62,103 nucleotides of DNA, taken from positions 1 through 62,103 of the forward strand of contig NZ_CANMRQ010000020.1 in NCBI RefSeq assembly GCF_947500325.1, read 5' to 3'. Both the position numbers and the translations under genes were made by a program. Below are positions 53,801 through 62,018 of the stretch, piece after piece. This DNA comes from an uncultured Lacinutrix sp. (GTDB taxonomy: Bacteria; Bacteroidota; Bacteroidia; Flavobacteriales; Flavobacteriaceae). The notes under the pieces are model-generated. The model saw nothing but the letters and a program-made list of their open reading frames with translations. It searched no databases and had not been told where the DNA came from. Position 1 is the first letter of the stretch. Every line of letters begins with the position of its first letter.

Positions 53801-56800
53801 ACGGTTACATTAACAGACGCTGTATTAGCCCCTATAGGTGGTTATACAATACAAACAGGTGATGAAGTTATATTGATCGATAATGATGGAACTGATGCTA
53901 TACAAGGAATGTTTGATAATCTTCCTGAAGGAAGTGGTATTACTTTTGGGCAATTTTCAGGAATAATCACCTACACTGGTGGAGATGGTAATGATGTTTC
54001 CTTAATTCATGACAATATCAACCCTATTGCTATCTGTCAAAACCTAACATTTACATTAAACCCTGGCGAGTTTGTTCAGGTCTCAGCAAGTCAAATAGAT
54101 AACGGTTCTTCAGACAATGTACAGATAGGTGCATATTTACTAAATGAAGAACCTAATGATCTTACATTTACATATGATAATTTAGGAGATAATGAGGTAA
54201 CATTAACCGTACTTGATTTAGCAGGAAATATGGCGCAATGCAACGCTACAATAACAATCACCTCAAATGCTACATTTCCTATTTTAATAAGTGAATATCA
54301 ACCTGAATTACAAAATGAAGGTGACCCGACACAAACTATAGAAATTTTTGGTGGTGCCGGTGAAATTTTTGGCGGCGCTATTACCATTATTGAAGGAGAT
54401 ATAGATAGTGGGCAACCTGGTTTGGTTTTGAATAGCTATCCTATCTCAGGAACTTTTGATGCCAATGGTTTACTAACTGCAACAGTACCAAACCTTGTAG
54501 GGCCAAGTCATACAATAGTTTTATCGAGTTCTTTTAGCGGAACTATTGGAACTACCAATATTGATGAAAACGATGATGGAATTGCCGAAAATATAAGTTC
54601 GCTTGGGATTCTATTTGATGCAATATCTGTACTTGATGAAAGTTTTGATGAAAATCGAAGATATGCCTCAGCATTAGGCGGAACTGACTTACCTAATATT
54701 GATGACCGTCCTCGTTTAGTATTTAGAGATGCAAGTACTGGAGATTTTTATGCAATCAATGCTACAGATCAAATCTATGATCTTTCTGGAAATATAATTC
54801 CCTCAGCTAACTTTACTTCTGTCCCTTCTTCAAGTACAAATACGTTTGGACAAATTAATCCTGCACTCATCCCTGCTATTGAAGTCCCTCAGGTTATTGG
54901 AGAACTTCAGGCAAATGCAGAAACAACTATAACAACAACTGGATTTACCGTAGGTACCATAACAACTATGTATAGCAATACAGTTCCAGAAGGAAGTGTA
55001 ATTGATCAAAATCCTGATGCTGGTAACTTTATGCAACCAGGCACTGCGATTAACTTGGTGATTTCTGATGGATTCAATCCAAATGAATTCATTACAAAAT
55101 GGGAAACAACTACGAACAATGAAACTATTGTGGTCCCTTTCGCTAATGCAGATGGTATAATAGCTATTAATTGGGGTGATGGTACTACTGGTACCTTTGG
55201 AGGAGATAATCCTTCGCATACCTATGCAACTGCTGGTGAATATATAATAACAGCTACTGGAGACATAGAGTCAATCCGTTTTAACAATGGAGGAAACAGA
55301 CTCAATATTTTAGAAATTATGCAATGGGGACCAACGTCTTGGATGACCTTTCAAAATGCTTTTTATGGATGTGAAAATTTAGTGGTAACTGCTATAGATG
55401 AGCCAGATTATACAATTCTAACAAGCTTTAGAAATATGTTTAGAGGTACGTTAGCTCCAACACAAAATATTTTGCACTGGAATACAAATAGCATTATGGA
55501 AATGCAGGGTATGTTTAGAGACTCTAATTTTAACGGCGATATAAGTAATTGGGATGTAAGCAACGTATTCAATATGGCGAATATGTTTCTCAATAACTCA
55601 AGTTTTAATATAGATATCAGTAACTGGAATGTAGCAAAAGTTCAGAACATGAGTAGTATGTTTCGAGGAGCTACTAATTTTGATCAAAATCTTGGTAGTT
55701 GGGATATAAGTAGTGTAACAAATATGCAGAATATGTTTAATGATGTGACACTATCAACTGCAAACTATGATGCTACATTAATTGGTTGGGCTACAGACAC
55801 AAGTGGTGCCCCTAATGATGATAGTGATGATATACCAACTACTATCAATTTTTCGGGAGGGAATAGCCAGTTTTGTGATGCGGTATTAGAGCGACAACTA
55901 TTAATAGATTTATATACCTGGACTATTAATGATGCTGGAGCAGAATCTAATTGTTCGGATTTCAATGATTTTTCGCCATTTATAACTACTTGGCAAACAA
56001 CAACTGATAATGAAAGTATTACCATTCCTACCATAGGTGCTGGTTATCATTATCTAGTAGATTGGGGCGATGGTACTCTAGAAATAGTAATGACAGGAGA
56101 TGCAACACATACCTACGCTACTGCTGGAACATACACAGTGTCAATTACAGGAAACTTCCCTAGAATTTATTTTAATTCTGATGAATCTGGTAATGCTGAA
56201 AAAATTCAAGAAATTACACAATGGGGTACTATCCAATGGAGCAGTATGGAAGGAGCTTTTAATGGTTGTTTAAACTTAAATGTTACGGCTACAGATGCAC
56301 CAGATTTATCTAATGTGACAGATACGAGTCGTATGTTTGCAAATTGCACAAGTTTACTTGGAAATGCGGTATTCAATACTTGGGATATGTCTACTATACA
56401 GACTGTGAGTTATATGTTTTCTGCAGCAAGGAATTTCAACACAGATCTAAATAATTGGAACGTAGCCAATGTAACTAATATGGCTGGTTTATTTAATTCA
56501 GCAAACCTTTTCAATGGAAATATTAGTACTTGGAATACTGGAGAAGTAATAAACATGCTCTCCATGTTTGCAAGTGCTACTGCATTTGAAGGAATAGGCG
56601 GACTTAACAATTGGAATGTAAGTAAGGTTGAAAAAATGGGAGGCATGTTTAGATTTGCAGAAGCATTCAACCAAGATTTGAATAACTGGAATGTTGCTAA
56701 CGTAAATGATATGACGTCTATATTTTGGGGCGCATCTGCTTTTAATGGAAATATAAGTAATTGGAATATTACAAGTTTAACAAACTTAGATCATCTATTT

Positions 56801-59599
56801 CGAGAAGCTACCAATTTTAATGGTGACTTAAGTCAGTGGAATGTTTCAAACATACAGTCTTTACAGAATACATTCAGCGGAGCTACAAGTTTTAATACGG
56901 ATTTAAATAATTGGAATGTATCCAATGTAACAAACATGCTAGAAACCTTTAATGGCGCTTCATCTTTCAATCAACCATTAGACAACTGGAATGTATCTAA
57001 TGTGTCATTCATGTATCGTATGTTTTATAATGCAACTAATTTTAATCAAGACTTGAGCAATTGGGATGTGTCACTTAACCAAACATTTGATGAAATGTTA
57101 TTGAATACTTCCATGTCTGTTGATAACTATGATCGTTTATTAATTGCTTGGGCAAATCTACCACTATTAAACAACCTTCAATTTGGTATTTCTTCAGAAT
57201 ATTGTTTAGGAGCCGAAGCAAAACAATACATTATAGATACGTTTAATTGGTCATTCACAGATGATGGATTGAATGCTAATTGTACAAACAGATTTATTAC
57301 GACTTGGGAAACGACAACAGATAACGAAACAATCACAATTCCTACGTTCTCTGGAGAAACCTATAATTATGGTATAAATTGGGGAGATGGAACTATTGAA
57401 AGTGGACTTACTGGCGATGCTACGCACACTTATACCGTTGCTGGAAACCATGAAGTTTTAATCACTGGAAATTTCCCAAGAATTTATTTTAATAATACAG
57501 GAGACAAATTAAAAATACAAACCGTTCAACAATGGGGAACAAATGTGTGGTCATCTATGGGAAATGCATTTATGGGTTGTGAAAACATGCATATCACAGC
57601 AACAGATGTTCCAGATTTGTCAAATGTTACGAACATGACGAGTATGTTTGAAGAAGCACTATTATTCAATACGGATATAAGCACTTGGGATGTTTCTAAT
57701 GTGAATATTATGGACCGTATGTTCTACGGCGCTACTTCTTTCGATCAATACTTAGGTGACTGGGATATTTCTAACATCACTTCTATGGAAGATATATTGA
57801 CCAATGCAATGCTTGCAACTGCTAATTATGACAATACATTGATTGCCTGGGCAACGTTAGATACGGGAGAAACACAAATACCAACAGGAATTATCTTTAG
57901 TGGTGGCGATAGTATGTTTTGTGCGAGCGACTATGAGCGCCAAGCATTAATTCATTCGTACAATTGGACGATTACCGATGCTGGTAAAACGACAGATTGT
58001 ACCAACAGAAGATTCATTACAACTTGGAAAACTGAATCCGATAATGAAAGTATAACGATACCAACCAATGGCGGAGGATATAACTATTTAGTAGATTGGG
58101 GTGATGGTACAGTTGATATAGATGTTACTGGAAACGCGACGCATAGCTATGCTACTACTGGGACATATACGGTTTCCATTTTAGGAGATTTTCCTAGAAT
58201 TTATTTTAACACCAATCATAATTCACAAATACAAACCATTGAGCAATGGGGAAGCATCCAATGGGATTCTATGCTTAGAGCTTTTAGCACATGTAATAGT
58301 TTAGATGTAGTAGCTACAGATGTACCAGATTTGTCGAATGTAGCACATATGGGTAGAATGTTCTTTGGATGCTCTAGTTTGGTAGGTAATGCACAATTTA
58401 ATAATTGGAATGTAAGCAATGTAAATAATTTAGGTTCTACATTTCAAGGTGCAGGAAACTTCAATCAACCTTTAAACAATTGGGATGTATCAAAGGTTAT
58501 AAAATTTACAAGCATGTTTGCAGGTGCTGCTAGTTTCGATCAATCGTTGGCAGATTGGGATCTGTCTAGCTTGTTAGACTCTAACGTTGCGAATGCTGTA
58601 AATATGTTTACAGGAGTTACGTTATCTACAGAAAATTATGATGCTACATTAATAGGTTGGGCTACTTTAAATCCGGGAGAAATCCGTATACCATCACCTG
58701 TTACTTTTGGTGGAGGAAATAGTCAATATTGTTTGTCTGAAGTAAAGCGACAAGAACTCATAGATCTTGGATGGGTAATTACTGATGGTGGATTAAATTG
58801 TGGTGTTCAATTAAGTCCAAAGGTTTACTTACAAGGAGCAGCATTAAATCCAAATTTAGGAGAAGAGAGTTTAATGCGAGATGATTTGCGAATAGCAGGT
58901 TTATTACCAAAAGTGAGTCCCTATGGAGATGGTTTAACTACTACGTTTTCTAGTGTAGAACCTAATAATAACATTGTAGATTGGGTATGGGTAGAATTAC
59001 GAGATGCTACAGATAATACTATTGTTATTGAAGGACATTCGGCATTGCTGCAACGAGATGGAGATATTGTGTCATTAAACGGAACATCGGCTTTAAGTTT
59101 TAATGTGTCTCCAGATAATTATTATGTAGTGATTAAGCACCGAAACCATTTAGGTATAATGAGTAGTAATGCTATTGCTTTAACTAGTAGCGCAGTTACT
59201 GTAGATTTTACAGATAGTAGTGTGCCTACCTTTGGCACTAATGCCCAAACTTCATTTGGAATGCCAAGCGGAATCCTTGGGATGTGGGCAGGAGATAGTA
59301 ATAGTGATGGACGCATAAACTATTCAGGCGCCTTATCAGATGTGTCAGGAATAAGAGCCCAGGTGTTTAATGATCCCAATAACTCTGTATTTGGCGGTCC
59401 GCCAGTAGCTAGTTATCCATCAGAAGGATATAACTCAACAGATATTAATATGGATGGTGTTAGTGTGTATTCTGGAGGATCAAGTGACGTATTACATGTT
59501 AGAAATAATATTTTTAATAATTCATCTAATTCCGTTTTTGGAGGCCCACCAACATCTACTTATATCTTTATTCAACAATTACCGGAAGATGTAAATTAA
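50891..59599 (+). CDS. Giant secreted lectin/PASTA/DUF285 repeat protein 2, dockerin-like C-terminus
   Basis: 2902 residues. Signal peptide about 1-24. Residues 25-190 are a beta-sandwich-like region; 190-265 Ig-like. An HYR domain (CPENITVYADIAG from about 275) appears interrupted by a C-type lectin domain (about 300-435, with WNTGEPNNSGGNEDY, the EPN sugar/calcium motif) and resumes at FFGIPSGGTFPLGTTVNTFSA. Residues 480-1050 are a long beta-helix-like stretch. A PASTA domain (VPQVIGELQANAE, GSVIDQNPDAG) covers about 1327-1396. Four PKD-like plus DUF285 modules start near 1396, 1694, 2132 and 2371. The conserved C-terminal domain starts near 2640 (QLSPKVYLQGA) and ends in two calcium loops, the first DSNSDGRINYSG (2802-2813), as in giant 1. 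Without its own sorting domain, it is probably held by the 257-residue partner. Confidence 0.88.
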   Translation: MKLTTNILIIVSFLFFGLQHTLGQCDGTSDIIQNSRNLELTTTTNINVGMGNSFTATCSGVIEGVSFWTYNVPGNIGQTSVTIELYRNPFSNSRVLMSSVTTDISFQSEGSVERYFEFQNLPSLVAGTVYGVRFINNEPGQLIDLDLHTGNLLAGGNMFVNNFDQSSPWSTRDLRFQIHYEDNVAPVANCRNITRALGADGTVSISVANINNNSTDADSGISFFGISKNTFDCNDVGYNSVTLFLTDQNGNSSSCQSVVMITDGNAPILTCPENITVYADIAGNANAVVNFDEPLYDDCTFEWIDGFDFLGTHDGKSYFVSQNPLVPSEAFVNAESLGGYVATVIDAEQNEMLRGALENLGVTETVMIGYNDVANEGTFEWHNPNTTSTYENWNTGEPNNSGGNEDYTQLRINGTWNDINNNTARNYILEKSEPTINFFGIPSGGTFPLGTTVNTFSATDAFGNTGFCYFTVTVLENPDETSVELSNGKLTITDIETDSDDQITLSNDGTTLTISNLVLPTVVGGPILTDLTTVTVPLANITNGIEFIGGNGFNTITFANDLTLTGVDNDITLLGLKNYIQNGSINTEGDLTISGFGFDLTLGEITANNFTINGVDKILDQELAITIMGVTQLQAVGTIDINNGQSRHAFGGEVSLTSHELIFSAGANTTFGDLTATNSGSSFPHSLTVAPGNIIFDGNVSISGSNSNLYIYGNSNISQTSGIIQVPFLILRGNGNTTVSLDNDNNIQGLGTSNPFDVNAVDLASLSFTNVNNMFLEVIHVNEFSLTAPQFDLEPSFTVITKEGTGTSSFNADMDVNNGSGTILINHNAGIINFNGQVNDFKSQLTYNGVAGTTTNINSTTTNFPQGGPDRSFTFGILNAVGAIDIGDIQLNILDGVNFSGASTLLTGFPFITGGPTVIQNNATITPSGGVSGSGLAYVFNDLVMNTGATFAPLVEGTGASDHDRLSVNGTVTLTDAVLAPIGGYTIQTGDEVILIDNDGTDAIQGMFDNLPEGSGITFGQFSGIITYTGGDGNDVSLIHDNINPIAICQNLTFTLNPGEFVQVSASQIDNGSSDNVQIGAYLLNEEPNDLTFTYDNLGDNEVTLTVLDLAGNMAQCNATITITSNATFPILISEYQPELQNEGDPTQTIEIFGGAGEIFGGAITIIEGDIDSGQPGLVLNSYPISGTFDANGLLTATVPNLVGPSHTIVLSSSFSGTIGTTNIDENDDGIAENISSLGILFDAISVLDESFDENRRYASALGGTDLPNIDDRPRLVFRDASTGDFYAINATDQIYDLSGNIIPSANFTSVPSSSTNTFGQINPALIPAIEVPQVIGELQANAETTITTTGFTVGTITTMYSNTVPEGSVIDQNPDAGNFMQPGTAINLVISDGFNPNEFITKWETTTNNETIVVPFANADGIIAINWGDGTTGTFGGDNPSHTYATAGEYIITATGDIESIRFNNGGNRLNILEIMQWGPTSWMTFQNAFYGCENLVVTAIDEPDYTILTSFRNMFRGTLAPTQNILHWNTNSIMEMQGMFRDSNFNGDISNWDVSNVFNMANMFLNNSSFNIDISNWNVAKVQNMSSMFRGATNFDQNLGSWDISSVTNMQNMFNDVTLSTANYDATLIGWATDTSGAPNDDSDDIPTTINFSGGNSQFCDAVLERQLLIDLYTWTINDAGAESNCSDFNDFSPFITTWQTTTDNESITIPTIGAGYHYLVDWGDGTLEIVMTGDATHTYATAGTYTVSITGNFPRIYFNSDESGNAEKIQEITQWGTIQWSSMEGAFNGCLNLNVTATDAPDLSNVTDTSRMFANCTSLLGNAVFNTWDMSTIQTVSYMFSAARNFNTDLNNWNVANVTNMAGLFNSANLFNGNISTWNTGEVINMLSMFASATAFEGIGGLNNWNVSKVEKMGGMFRFAEAFNQDLNNWNVANVNDMTSIFWGASAFNGNISNWNITSLTNLDHLFREATNFNGDLSQWNVSNIQSLQNTFSGATSFNTDLNNWNVSNVTNMLETFNGASSFNQPLDNWNVSNVSFMYRMFYNATNFNQDLSNWDVSLNQTFDEMLLNTSMSVDNYDRLLIAWANLPLLNNLQFGISSEYCLGAEAKQYIIDTFNWSFTDDGLNANCTNRFITTWETTTDNETITIPTFSGETYNYGINWGDGTIESGLTGDATHTYTVAGNHEVLITGNFPRIYFNNTGDKLKIQTVQQWGTNVWSSMGNAFMGCENMHITATDVPDLSNVTNMTSMFEEALLFNTDISTWDVSNVNIMDRMFYGATSFDQYLGDWDISNITSMEDILTNAMLATANYDNTLIAWATLDTGETQIPTGIIFSGGDSMFCASDYERQALIHSYNWTITDAGKTTDCTNRRFITTWKTESDNESITIPTNGGGYNYLVDWGDGTVDIDVTGNATHSYATTGTYTVSILGDFPRIYFNTNHNSQIQTIEQWGSIQWDSMLRAFSTCNSLDVVATDVPDLSNVAHMGRMFFGCSSLVGNAQFNNWNVSNVNNLGSTFQGAGNFNQPLNNWDVSKVIKFTSMFAGAASFDQSLADWDLSSLLDSNVANAVNMFTGVTLSTENYDATLIGWATLNPGEIRIPSPVTFGGGNSQYCLSEVKRQELIDLGWVITDGGLNCGVQLSPKVYLQGAALNPNLGEESLMRDDLRIAGLLPKVSPYGDGLTTTFSSVEPNNNIVDWVWVELRDATDNTIVIEGHSALLQRDGDIVSLNGTSALSFNVSPDNYYVVIKHRNHLGIMSSNAIALTSSAVTVDFTDSSVPTFGTNAQTSFGMPSGILGMWAGDSNSDGRINYSGALSDVSGIRAQVFNDPNNSVFGGPPVASYPSEGYNSTDINMDGVSVYSGGSSDVLHVRNNIFNNSSNSVFGGPPTSTYIFIQQLPEDVN

Positions 59600-60215
59600 A
59601 ACTGGCTTAACGCTATTAAGATAAAATAATATAAAAATGAAAACAAAATTAGTATTACTAGCTTTAGTCTTGAGTTATGCATTGCAAGCTCAAACTTACC
59701 AATTAACTCTTATTCAAAACAGTGCATATAATTATTCTGTAGCCGCTATTCCAGATTTTAATTCAACAGCACCGCATCCTTATATTAATGATCAAAACTT
59801 TACAATAACAATACCAGATGGAGTTACAGTATCTGGAGTTTCAGGAGGTTATGCTGTGCCAATATTTACAGATATAGATGCATTTAATCCAGGTGAAGAT
59901 GCTATTGCATTTAATTTAGTACAAGATATAGTGTTACCAGAACATACAATAGGAACTCCAATTGTATTAACGACCTTTAGTGTTGATGGTTCACCAACAT
60001 CTGGGGCAATAAGTCTATTAGATAATACTTCAGGATTAGTAATGGCAGCGCCAAGTATTTTTAGTTCTTTTTTTATAGGAACATTATCAGGGGATCTTAT
60101 AGATTCAGCAACAAATAACTATGCTGGTCAAACAGGAACAATATCTTATAGTTTTTCAACACTAAGTACAACTAGTGAAGAATTAACTGGTGTTTCAATA
60201 TATCCTAATCCAACA
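59239..60215 (+). repeat. Duplicated block, copy 2
   Basis: This matches 49374-50350 at a fixed offset of 9865 bp with no gaps. The left boundary lies within the codons for GTNAQTSFGMPSG. The right boundary is just after SIYPNP in the sorting domain, where the two copies abruptly diverge. Confidence 0.9.
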
Positions 60216-60410
60216 AAGCGTTTGGTGACTATTAAGGGAATAGATAATTTACAGTTAGTTGAGGTCTTTAATAATGCTGGGCAACGTGTGTTGGGTAATA
60301 GCTCTAATTTAAATATTATAGACTTAAGTAAATTACCATCTGGTCTATACATGGCAAAGCTCTATAGTAACACAGGGGAAAGTAAAATAGTTAAGCTTGT
60401 AAAGGAATAA
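59637..60410 (+). CDS. Cohesin-like secreted protein with T9SS sorting domain, copy 2
   Basis: 257 residues and the same plan as the copy at 49772. Residues 1-187 differ from copy 1 at only about ten positions (for example VVAIP to VAAIP, VLPVHTIGS to VLPEHTIGT). From residue about 190 the sorting domain is different: KRLVTIKGIDNLQLVEVFNNAGQ and ending SKIVKLVKE, against KDMVYLKGDTSKL and KTIRLIKN in copy 1. Both are valid type A sorting domains. It starts 37 nt after giant gene 2 and ends before a strong terminator. Confidence 0.75.
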   Translation: MKTKLVLLALVLSYALQAQTYQLTLIQNSAYNYSVAAIPDFNSTAPHPYINDQNFTITIPDGVTVSGVSGGYAVPIFTDIDAFNPGEDAIAFNLVQDIVLPEHTIGTPIVLTTFSVDGSPTSGAISLLDNTSGLVMAAPSIFSSFFIGTLSGDLIDSATNNYAGQTGTISYSFSTLSTTSEELTGVSIYPNPTKRLVTIKGIDNLQLVEVFNNAGQRVLGNSSNLNIIDLSKLPSGLYMAKLYSNTGESKIVKLVKE

Positions 60411-60467
60411 TATTAAATATATAAAACACCCTCTTTTCAATTAATAGCTTAAAGTAAGAGGTTTTAA

Positions 60468-60505
60468 AGAACCCATAACACGGGAAGGTTATGGGTTCTG
60501 TTTTT
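60468..60505 (+). terminator. Rho-independent terminator of cassette 2
   Basis: AGAACCCATAAC (60468-60479) pairs perfectly with GTTATGGGTTCT (60488-60499), loop 8 nt, then G and five T. A weaker inverted repeat (CCTCTT/AAGAGG) lies just upstream. Confidence 0.88.
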
Positions 60506-60604
60506 GTGGAGTATTTGTCTCCCAAAGCAATGCAAAAAATAGAAGCAGTTAATTGTGATACAGCATTTAAACTCAACAAGCGGGAGGTTAGTTATTAATA
60601 GTTT

Positions 60605-61048
60605 TTAATTTCTATTCATTAATTTGTCAAAGAGTTCTAAACTCAATCTTATCGATTCTTCGTAATTTTTAGCTACTATTAAGTCTTTAGGCTTTATCCA
60701 ATCGAGAATACTATTAATACCTTTAGCATCTTTGGGTTTTATAAGTAAAATTGGGCTTTCCTTTTCAGCTTCATCTCTACCTATTTCTTTAAAAAAATTA
60801 ATTGATTTTCTTAGTCTATCACCAAATTCATATTCCAATTCAGAAAAATCCAGAATTAAAACGTAACACTGAGTCTGAAAATAATATTGGCAAATTTTAC
60901 CGAATAAATAGTCCGCTGAGTTATTTCCAAGTGACCCTTTCTTTATTTTTCCAGATGCTTTACAGTACAAAAACTGAAAATCTTGGTCAATTTTAAAAGA
61001 TACAACTACATCTTTCTCTTTATCGTAATTAATATTGAATAGTTCCAT
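60605..61048 (-). CDS. Hypothetical cytoplasmic protein (147 aa)
   Basis: No signal peptide or membrane segment. The central part (CYVLILDFSELEYEFGDRLRKSINFF, then SPILLIKPKD and KDLIVAKNYEESIRLSLELFDKL) alternates strands and helices like a STAS or related alpha/beta domain. The resemblance is weak and no family is claimed. It lies on the minus strand, convergent with cassette 2, and downstream of the dyad at 61135-61181. Confidence 0.7.
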   Translation of the reverse strand: MELFNINYDKEKDVVVSFKIDQDFQFLYCKASGKIKKGSLGNNSADYLFGKICQYYFQTQCYVLILDFSELEYEFGDRLRKSINFFKEIGRDEAEKESPILLIKPKDAKGINSILDWIKPKDLIVAKNYEESIRLSLELFDKLMNRN

Positions 61049-61134
61049 ATTTTAAATTACTAAAACGATTTTGTATATGTTTTGTTGGGTGTTTTTGATA
61101 TCTAATTTAGTAAATACAAGCCCAATAAAAAATC

Positions 61135-61181
61135 GGCAAGGACTTTCGTAAGTAGGCTAGAACTAGCAATTACTTATTGCC
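61135..61181. repeat. Imperfect nested dyad between two minus-strand genes
   Basis: Nested arms: GGCAA (61135-61139) with TTGCC (61177-61181); TAAGTA (61149-61154) with TACTTA (61171-61176); CTAG (61157-61160) with CTAG (61163-61166). The left side carries a 9-nt unpaired stretch and the inner bulges are unequal, so a single strand would fold asymmetrically. The stop codon of the upstream lipoprotein gene (61170-61172) lies inside it. This layout is reminiscent of integron attC-type or multicopy cassette-associated repeats. Confidence 0.4.
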
Positions 61182-62018
61182 ATTGTTGTACTTAGTACTT
61201 TTTGTTATATATTCATAAATATTCGTCCAACGTTCTTCGCCTAAATGATTAAAATGAATTTTCTCTTTAATAAGTCCATTTTCATAATAATTGTATTCAG
61301 TCGAATTGTTGTTTGCACTATATGAAGTATGTTTTTCTATTTTATGCTCATTACTTTTTATAGTATGCTTTTTAATTCTATTTAACTTGTTGTATTCAAA
61401 AGTCTCAATCTCATATTTATGTCCTAATTTTCTTTCAATTCTAATCAATTTATTGTCTGGATTATATTCATATTTCGCAATCCAAATAGTATCAGAATTA
61501 TTTGTTTCTATTTCCTTTAAGATTCTATTGTTTAAATATTCATATTCTTTCCAAGTTTCAAAATATTCTCCTTTGACATTATTTCCACTCTGAATAAGTT
61601 CTTTTATTAATTGATTTTTAGAATTATAAAATATGGTTTGCTTAAAATCTATGGCGTCTTTGTTAACTATAGAGTCCGACGTGTGAAAATTCCCGATTAA
61701 ATTATTCTTGTCGTCATAAAAGTATAATTTTCGAGAACCAATATCACAATTATACATTCTACACCCATATTCTTCTAATAACTTATTATTACTATCATAA
61801 ACTAGTTTATATCGGTAATCAAATCCGATTGTTTCAATCAATAAACTGTCATTTGAGAAAAATCTAATTCCTTTTAAGTTTTTATCAGAAACTTTATCTG
61901 AATATTTAAGTTGCTTATAAGCAAAATCAATTTCTTTACTTATGTCTGGGAATTCGGTTCTTCTTTGACAACTTGAAATGATGATAAGAAGTAGTAAAAT
62001 TAATTTCAGATTTTTCAT
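61170..62018 (-). CDS. Lipoprotein with YD/RHS-like repeats (282 aa)
   Basis: I choose ATG 62018, because MKNLKLILLLLIIISSC is a clean lipoprotein signal (Cys17). An upstream ATG at 62054 would add 12 residues that break it. The mature part consists of repeating two-strand units with Tyr and Asp/Asn (KLVYDSNNKLLEEYG, KLYFYDDKNNLIGNF, TIFYNSKNQLIKELI, AKYEYNPDNKLIRIE, TFEYNKLNRIKKH), similar to the YD repeats of RHS proteins and related surface repeats. The function is unknown; it is envelope-anchored. It ends NNGNK inside the dyad at 61135-61181. Confidence 0.75.
   Translation of the reverse strand: MKNLKLILLLLIIISSCQRRTEFPDISKEIDFAYKQLKYSDKVSDKNLKGIRFFSNDSLLIETIGFDYRYKLVYDSNNKLLEEYGCRMYNCDIGSRKLYFYDDKNNLIGNFHTSDSIVNKDAIDFKQTIFYNSKNQLIKELIQSGNNVKGEYFETWKEYEYLNNRILKEIETNNSDTIWIAKYEYNPDNKLIRIERKLGHKYEIETFEYNKLNRIKKHTIKSNEHKIEKHTSYSANNNSTEYNYYENGLIKEKIHFNHLGEERWTNIYEYITKSTKYNNGNK

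Noticed and set aside
44400-58600. CRISPR-like regular repeats
   Set aside because: The repeats are in-frame DUF285 coding units of 75 bp with gradual variation and no unique spacers or cas genes.
60491-60601. Plus-strand 36-codon frame after cassette 2
   Set aside because: Its ATG lies inside the 3' arm of the cassette 2 terminator and no promoter is visible. It is possibly gene debris, but too weak to annotate.
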